DNA from: Candidatus Bathyarchaeota archaeon | GTDB taxonomy: Archaea; Thermoproteota; Bathyarchaeia; Bathyarchaeales; B26-1 | Length of the DNA: 8,922 nt | Direction of reading: 5' to 3' | Assembly (NCBI GenBank): GCA_018396795.1 | Contig: JAGTRH010000044.1 | Location: 1-8,922 of the forward strand | Shown here: positions 6,301 through 8,922 of the stretch, piece after piece | Layout: each line of letters opens with the position of its first letter | How positions within the stretch are numbered: position 1 is the first letter of the stretch | The notes under the pieces: generated by a model | Database searches by the model: none | Told to the model about the DNA's origin: nothing | The model's input: the letters and a program-made list of their open reading frames with translations, nothing else | Position numbers and translations under genes: made by a program

Positions 6301-8004
6301 CAGGCGGATGTTCTAGGTTCAGTTCTGCTATCTTTCTCGCTGGCTGTTGAAAACATGCGGAAAAGGAAGTTTCGCACTATTCTTATCCTCTCCAGCTTGG
6401 CGATTATAACTTTTGCTTCTGCAAGCTTTATTTCCATCAGTCCCATTCAAATAACAGTGAGGCTCCCTGTCGAGGCTTCAGGTGATTTCAGAGCAAGGTA
6501 TCAGGGAGTACTTATTACCGGTACTGAGTTTTTCGCCCCCCTTAACCCAATGGTCGGCTCTATCGCAAGTAGCATGGCAAAGGATGCTACTGTTGCGTTG
6601 AGAGCAACCATCCCTGTAGGTACTGGGGGAAGCTATCTTTATAACAATCAGGGAAAGCAGATAATTATAGCAGGAGTCTTCGGCTTTGCACCTGAAGAGA
6701 AGGATATTCTACATCTTCAGGACATTATAATGCAAGAGTTCAATGGTGTTGCCGCCTTAAGACCATGGTTTTCAGAAGAGGATAGAAATGTTTGCTATAT
6801 TACCGAGGATATCGCTAAGGAATTACAGATTGTCCCAGGTGAAACAGTTGTTTTTTATGGTGTTGAACTGAAAGTACTGGGCATCATAGACCAGCGACGC
6901 TTGAGCAACATTACTGATATTGATGGGAATCCTATAGCTCCCTTCGATCCTTTAGATAATATTCCGCCTAGGGCTAGAGTTTACTGGGGCATAATCTTCA
7001 TTCCCTATAGGTTTGCGATTGACTTGGGAGGAATAACATACTCTGTAGCAGTGGGCTGTAGAGACTCGTCTTCTGTTCCCCTTTTGGCAGAGAATATCGC
7101 TAAATACCTTGGTTTGGCTTCACACTATGTTTTCGCGGTTGAAAATGCTGGCTCAACTAGAAGTTTCAGATATACTTCTGAAAGAATGTTCGACGTGTCA
7201 AACTGGCAATTCTCTCTTATTCCAATGGCTATATGTGCACTAGTATTATTGACTACGATGACAGGAGCCGTTTACGAGAGGATGAGAGAAATATACATCT
7301 ATTCAGTAGTTGGTTTGAACCCTATGAATGTTGTGGGAATGTTCTTAGGGGAGTGCGTAGCATATGCTTTGATGAGTGCACCGCTAGGCTACATTTTCAG
7401 CTCCATTCTCGGCAACTTTTCAAACGTATTTGCAAACTACGCTTCCACCTCAGTTATTCTAGTGCTCCTGTCTTCAATACTGATAATAGTATCCTCATCT
7501 ATCTATCCGCTCCGTAAAGTTTCCAAGTTCGTAACCCCCTCCTTGGAGCGAGTTTGGCGTCCTCCAACAAAGCCTAAGGGTAATACTTGGGATATACCCC
7601 TTCCTGTAGCGATGGAGACGGAAGAGGAGGCTGTTGGAATGGTTGCGTTCATCACGGAATATCTGAAATCCTACGGAAGTGAAGCGACTAGCTTCATGGT
7701 TGAAAAGCTTACGAATGAGAAAAAGACTGAGGAAGGGAAAAATGTTTATCTAAGTAGGGCCATAATCAGATTAAGACCTTACGAAAGCGGTCTAACTGAA
7801 GAAATGGTTTTCAAAGCGTCACGTATTAAAAACCGCTATGTTGTTACGTTGACTGCAAACCTCATTTCCGGCCCCCGGGTCCTATGGGTGGGCAGTCATT
7901 TAAGAGTCGTCGATACGGTTAGAAAAACAATGCTCGTCTGGAAATCTTTAGCCAGCGATGAGAGAAACAAGTTTCTAAAGGTTGGGAGGGAGATGTTCCA
8001 ATGA
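3352..8004 (+). CDS. Peptidase M28-like (probably inactive) ectodomain joined to an FtsX/MacB-type ABC permease
   Basis: I start this 1550-residue protein at the ATG at 3352. It overlaps the previous stop as ATGA and leads straight into a hydrophobic anchor (about 8-26); an in-frame ATG at 3253 would add 33 charged residues and overlap the upstream gene by 103 nt. Order of parts: an M28-like domain (about 45-500) with a PA-like insert (about 140-245, D-I-N-G-S-I-V-L-M-D and L-G-A-K-A-V-V-F); a large extracytoplasmic region I do not recognise (about 505-860); a helical stretch; three membrane segments (about 885-905, 915-935, 942-964); then an FtsX permease with TM near 1008-1030, a MacB-like ectodomain (1031-1285), TM 1288-1308, the coupling segment E-R-M-R-E-I (1309-1314) and two more TMs (about 1326-1350, 1362-1386). 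A cytosolic tail of about 160 residues ends it. M28 residues are degenerate: the expected His is Y278, Glu-Glu is H325-T326, the last His is A472 and bridging Asp is E294, while D280 and D379 remain. At least nine N-x-S/T sequons lie on predicted outer segments. FtsX permeases normally work with an ABC ATPase, which is not in the window. Confidence 0.9.
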   Translation: MNLPYQRFFLFLTFNFLLLFSFISITSFNIVSPNRAEYPVKESMSTGVRLPSISINFNNLISHLKYLSSLNRYTGYPGCEEASRYIFDYFDKKLGLKTWVEEYELPIPFDYGSSVSIQLGGGETKTVVAYALLPNNVQVSCGNYTGHLIYARSGTIQDINSVEADINGSIVLMDFNSGYNWLNVMRLGAKAVVFIAPDDTIRSESDNKNLDIPVKFPRVYVSKEDGTYLRELALSKKGVIATLRINMKWIHAKAKNIIAILDGTDPNEIENTIAIMAYYDSASVVPAISPGAEEAIGISSLLELARLLKENPPRRPVWFIAFSGHTQAMAGGRDFIWHSKELVETEEGVKTFVWHFDHIGTSENKELAPYSIKMAISLDFSSDSDAIAVAGYGRFYGFRGPWYDWYSYDKDLTRFLFTGGRYGKYSPSDNIYLLNNDVLPANASRTSYRVFGLWASQLDQNQYLPGALMYEAEIFARTGIWGICFTTALSVRLSYNTPFNLFERIRLENILPQVEFSFALINAILNDTEWFDFSKVTISGGQKAGAFFTHKHKDDAGLGYVVVHGRVGFWNITRNWYEYNWTNMVGNEYDIMLSIRITNRPDVYGHSWIQFANMDDGTFISKGMLPSLGWAAPLAEYEILPYLVKKTTGDIEYAPDMGVYGGYLWPYGFRFLTYDEPLIDGSGDKIVNLSMFRACTIALHDLFDPRTLLTPRMGAYIRVLDESDVELKQFGYIMSAPPSFESSENIILGDPTSGYEAIVFVPPNTRIKILFMTEQTALGILADGGEGIKVSEKYLNIVPTPLHFSRDLISLVENRISDLTKVQLTGGGRGTYIDELYSRSLKELEAAYELKKANKYGDYYLSLLKSWYYIQIAYSETKNILMDSSVTAVFFFLLIVPFSFLFERLVFSAKGNKRVLTIILVFTMLMIMLFLIHPGFRITPFSMVSALGFICLSLIALILIFMSNEIAGILREIRRKLIGVSFVQADVLGSVLLSFSLAVENMRKRKFRTILILSSLAIITFASASFISISPIQITVRLPVEASGDFRARYQGVLITGTEFFAPLNPMVGSIASSMAKDATVALRATIPVGTGGSYLYNNQGKQIIIAGVFGFAPEEKDILHLQDIIMQEFNGVAALRPWFSEEDRNVCYITEDIAKELQIVPGETVVFYGVELKVLGIIDQRRLSNITDIDGNPIAPFDPLDNIPPRARVYWGIIFIPYRFAIDLGGITYSVAVGCRDSSSVPLLAENIAKYLGLASHYVFAVENAGSTRSFRYTSERMFDVSNWQFSLIPMAICALVLLTTMTGAVYERMREIYIYSVVGLNPMNVVGMFLGECVAYALMSAPLGYIFSSILGNFSNVFANYASTSVILVLLSSILIIVSSSIYPLRKVSKFVTPSLERVWRPPTKPKGNTWDIPLPVAMETEEEAVGMVAFITEYLKSYGSEATSFMVEKLTNEKKTEEGKNVYLSRAIIRLRPYESGLTEEMVFKASRIKNRYVVTLTANLISGPRVLWVGSHLRVVDTVRKTMLVWKSLASDERNKFLKVGREMFQ
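3372..3436 (+). promoter_or_regulatory. T-rich tract just inside the M28-FtsX gene, possible termination/attenuation element
   Basis: Starting 17 nt after the stop of the OPT-like gene, the coding strand contains a run of eight T (3373-3380), followed by several T3-T4 runs. It encodes the Phe/Leu-rich signal anchor, which may fully explain it. Because archaeal polymerases can stop at such tracts, it could also lower expression of the two distal genes relative to the first. No hairpin was seen. Confidence 0.25.
7984..7990 (+). promoter_or_regulatory. Ribosome binding site for the second OPT-like gene
   Basis: GGGAGGG lies inside the last codons of the M28-FtsX gene, 10 nt before the ATG at 8001. 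It is the strongest purine-rich ribosome binding site in the window. It supports 8001 (or the immediately following ATG at 8004) as the start. Confidence 0.6.
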
Positions 8005-8922
8005 TGGAAAGTGAAAAGTCAGGGTTAACCTTTCGCTCCATCTTGGCTATTGCTTTCGCTGCCACCATACTCATGCCGGTCACTATATGGATGCAGCTGG
8101 TTGGCGGTCAGGCTGCTGGTTTAGGTTTCACAACTATCCTACTCTTCATTTTCATAACGAAGTATTTCGGAAGAAGCCCCCTTACTCCGCAGGAGATAAT
8201 ACTCATAAACATCGGCATCGGAATTGCTGCCTATGTTCCCTTTTTCGCAACCTTCATTAACCGGGCTTATTTTGCCGGAAGCCCGGAGGCTTATATGTTC
8301 GGCATCACCAAGTTCATTCCATCCTGGTGGGTTCCGGAGAACCCGCTTATACGTAGTCAAGCAATAAGGACTCTTCTCCACGCCGATTGGGTTTTGCCGA
8401 TGGCTATAGCGCTGCTTACTTCAGTCGCACTATATTTGCCCATACAGCTTCTTCTCGGCTACATCGCATACCAGACATACGTGGTTGAGGAGAACCTTAT
8501 GTTCCCGCTCGCTAAAGCTGAAGCTGAAACAGCCATAACGCTTGGAGAAAGTGAGCCTAGAAAAACCAGGTTCATGCTAATCGGGTTTATAATTACATTC
8601 TCATACTCGCTGATTGTCTACGGGCCTTATATACTTGGTCCAGTAATAGGTGTTCCGGTGAGTGCTATTCCAGTACCTTTCGCAGATTTTACATCCCGCA
8701 TCGAGCATCTCCTGCCGGGTGCTCTCATAGGTGTAGCTACTGATCCCTTCACGTTCTTCAACGGGTTCATCATACCTGGAAAATCAGTACTCTGCATGAT
8801 AATCGGCTCTATAACCATATGGATCATTGGCAACGTGATCGGGATTACGTATTTTAAGAGCGATTTCCTACCTGAATGGACATCGGGTTTCAGCTTAGCC
8901 TTAACCTATCAGCGTTCCTTCC
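8001..8922 (+). CDS. Second OPT-like polytopic membrane protein, 3' end outside the window
   Basis: The frame beginning ATGATG at 8001 is open to the window edge (307 codons). Its start overlaps the M28-FtsX stop by 4 nt and has a good ribosome binding site. The product begins MMESEKSGLTFRSILAIAFA and has membrane segments near 12-35, 40-56, 65-86, 130-157, 191-214 and 262-282. It matches the first operon gene in layout and key spots: L-T-P-Q64-E-I against L-S-S-Q77-E-L; P-S-W-W-V-P (107-112) against P-E-F-W-L-P (121-126); and V-V-E-E-N-L-M-F-P-L-A (161-171) against E-V-E-K-L-P-Y-P-L-V. I therefore call it a diverged paralog of the OPT-like/DUF6785 group. It has probably lost the same loop's Leu-Pro (LPYP reads LMFP). 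If the family length holds, about half of it is missing to the right. Substrate unknown. Confidence 0.87.
   Translation, partial: MMESEKSGLTFRSILAIAFAATILMPVTIWMQLVGGQAAGLGFTTILLFIFITKYFGRSPLTPQEIILINIGIGIAAYVPFFATFINRAYFAGSPEAYMFGITKFIPSWWVPENPLIRSQAIRTLLHADWVLPMAIALLTSVALYLPIQLLLGYIAYQTYVVEENLMFPLAKAEAETAITLGESEPRKTRFMLIGFIITFSYSLIVYGPYILGPVIGVPVSAIPVPFADFTSRIEHLLPGALIGVATDPFTFFNGFIIPGKSVLCMIIGSITIWIIGNVIGITYFKSDFLPEWTSGFSLALTYQRSF

Noticed and set aside
7233..7517. Plus-strand open frame of 94 codons in another frame
   Set aside because: It is embedded in the FtsX core membrane region, which is clearly coding in its own frame; the alternative product is Arg/Ser/Cys-rich without any family features.
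8139..8833. Minus-strand open frames 8139-8381 and 8627-8833
   Set aside because: They are antisense to the truncated second OPT-like gene, whose membrane segments and paralogy explain this DNA.
1..8922. CRISPR array, tRNA/rRNA genes, insertion sequence or attachment site
   Set aside because: No regularly spaced direct repeats, cloverleaf-like sequence, transposase gene or terminal inverted repeats were seen; the window is almost fully occupied by the five genes.

Overview
The window looks like a chromosomal segment of an archaeon, most plausibly a thermophilic member of the Thermoproteota/TACK side, although the exact lineage cannot be read from the sequence. The reasons are: A/T-rich TATA-like boxes placed about 25-30 nt before start codons; very short 5' leaders or none; GGTG-type ribosome binding sites; ATGA start/stop overlaps inside an operon; heavy use of AGG/AGA and ATA codons; and protein families (a glycosylasparaginase-like Ntn hydrolase, OPT-like membrane proteins, an FtsX-type permease with a peptidase-like ectodomain) that fit archaeal accessory gene sets.

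Layout. Positions 1-194 (minus strand) hold the 5' end of a gene for a TIM-barrel sugar isomerase/epimerase-like protein that runs off the left edge. A 125-nt divergent promoter region follows. Next, on the plus strand, is a complete 302-aa glycosylasparaginase-like hydrolase (320-1228). After a 117-nt gap with its own TATA box, three plus-strand genes form a tight, translationally coupled operon: a 669-aa polytopic OPT-like (DUF6785/DUF6784-type) membrane protein (1346-3355); a 1550-aa protein combining a peptidase-M28-like ectodomain with an FtsX/MacB-type ABC permease (3352-8004); and a second OPT-like protein, a distant paralog of the first, cut by the right edge (8001-8922+).

The main discovery candidate is the operon. 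Its central protein has an M28 aminopeptidase fold signature with a PA-like insert, but most of the expected metal-binding and catalytic residues are replaced (His to Tyr, Glu-Glu to His-Thr, last His to Ala). It therefore looks like a pseudo-peptidase, comparable in concept to nicastrin or GPAA1, joined to a mechanotransmission-type permease. It sits between two diverged OPT-like transporters with 4-nt overlaps at both junctions. I infer one membrane assembly that recognises an extracellular peptide- or glycopeptide-like ligand and is driven or gated by an ABC ATPase not present in this window. The neighbouring glycosylasparaginase and sugar isomerase-like genes are at least compatible with glycopeptide or amino-sugar catabolism, but that link rests on proximity only.
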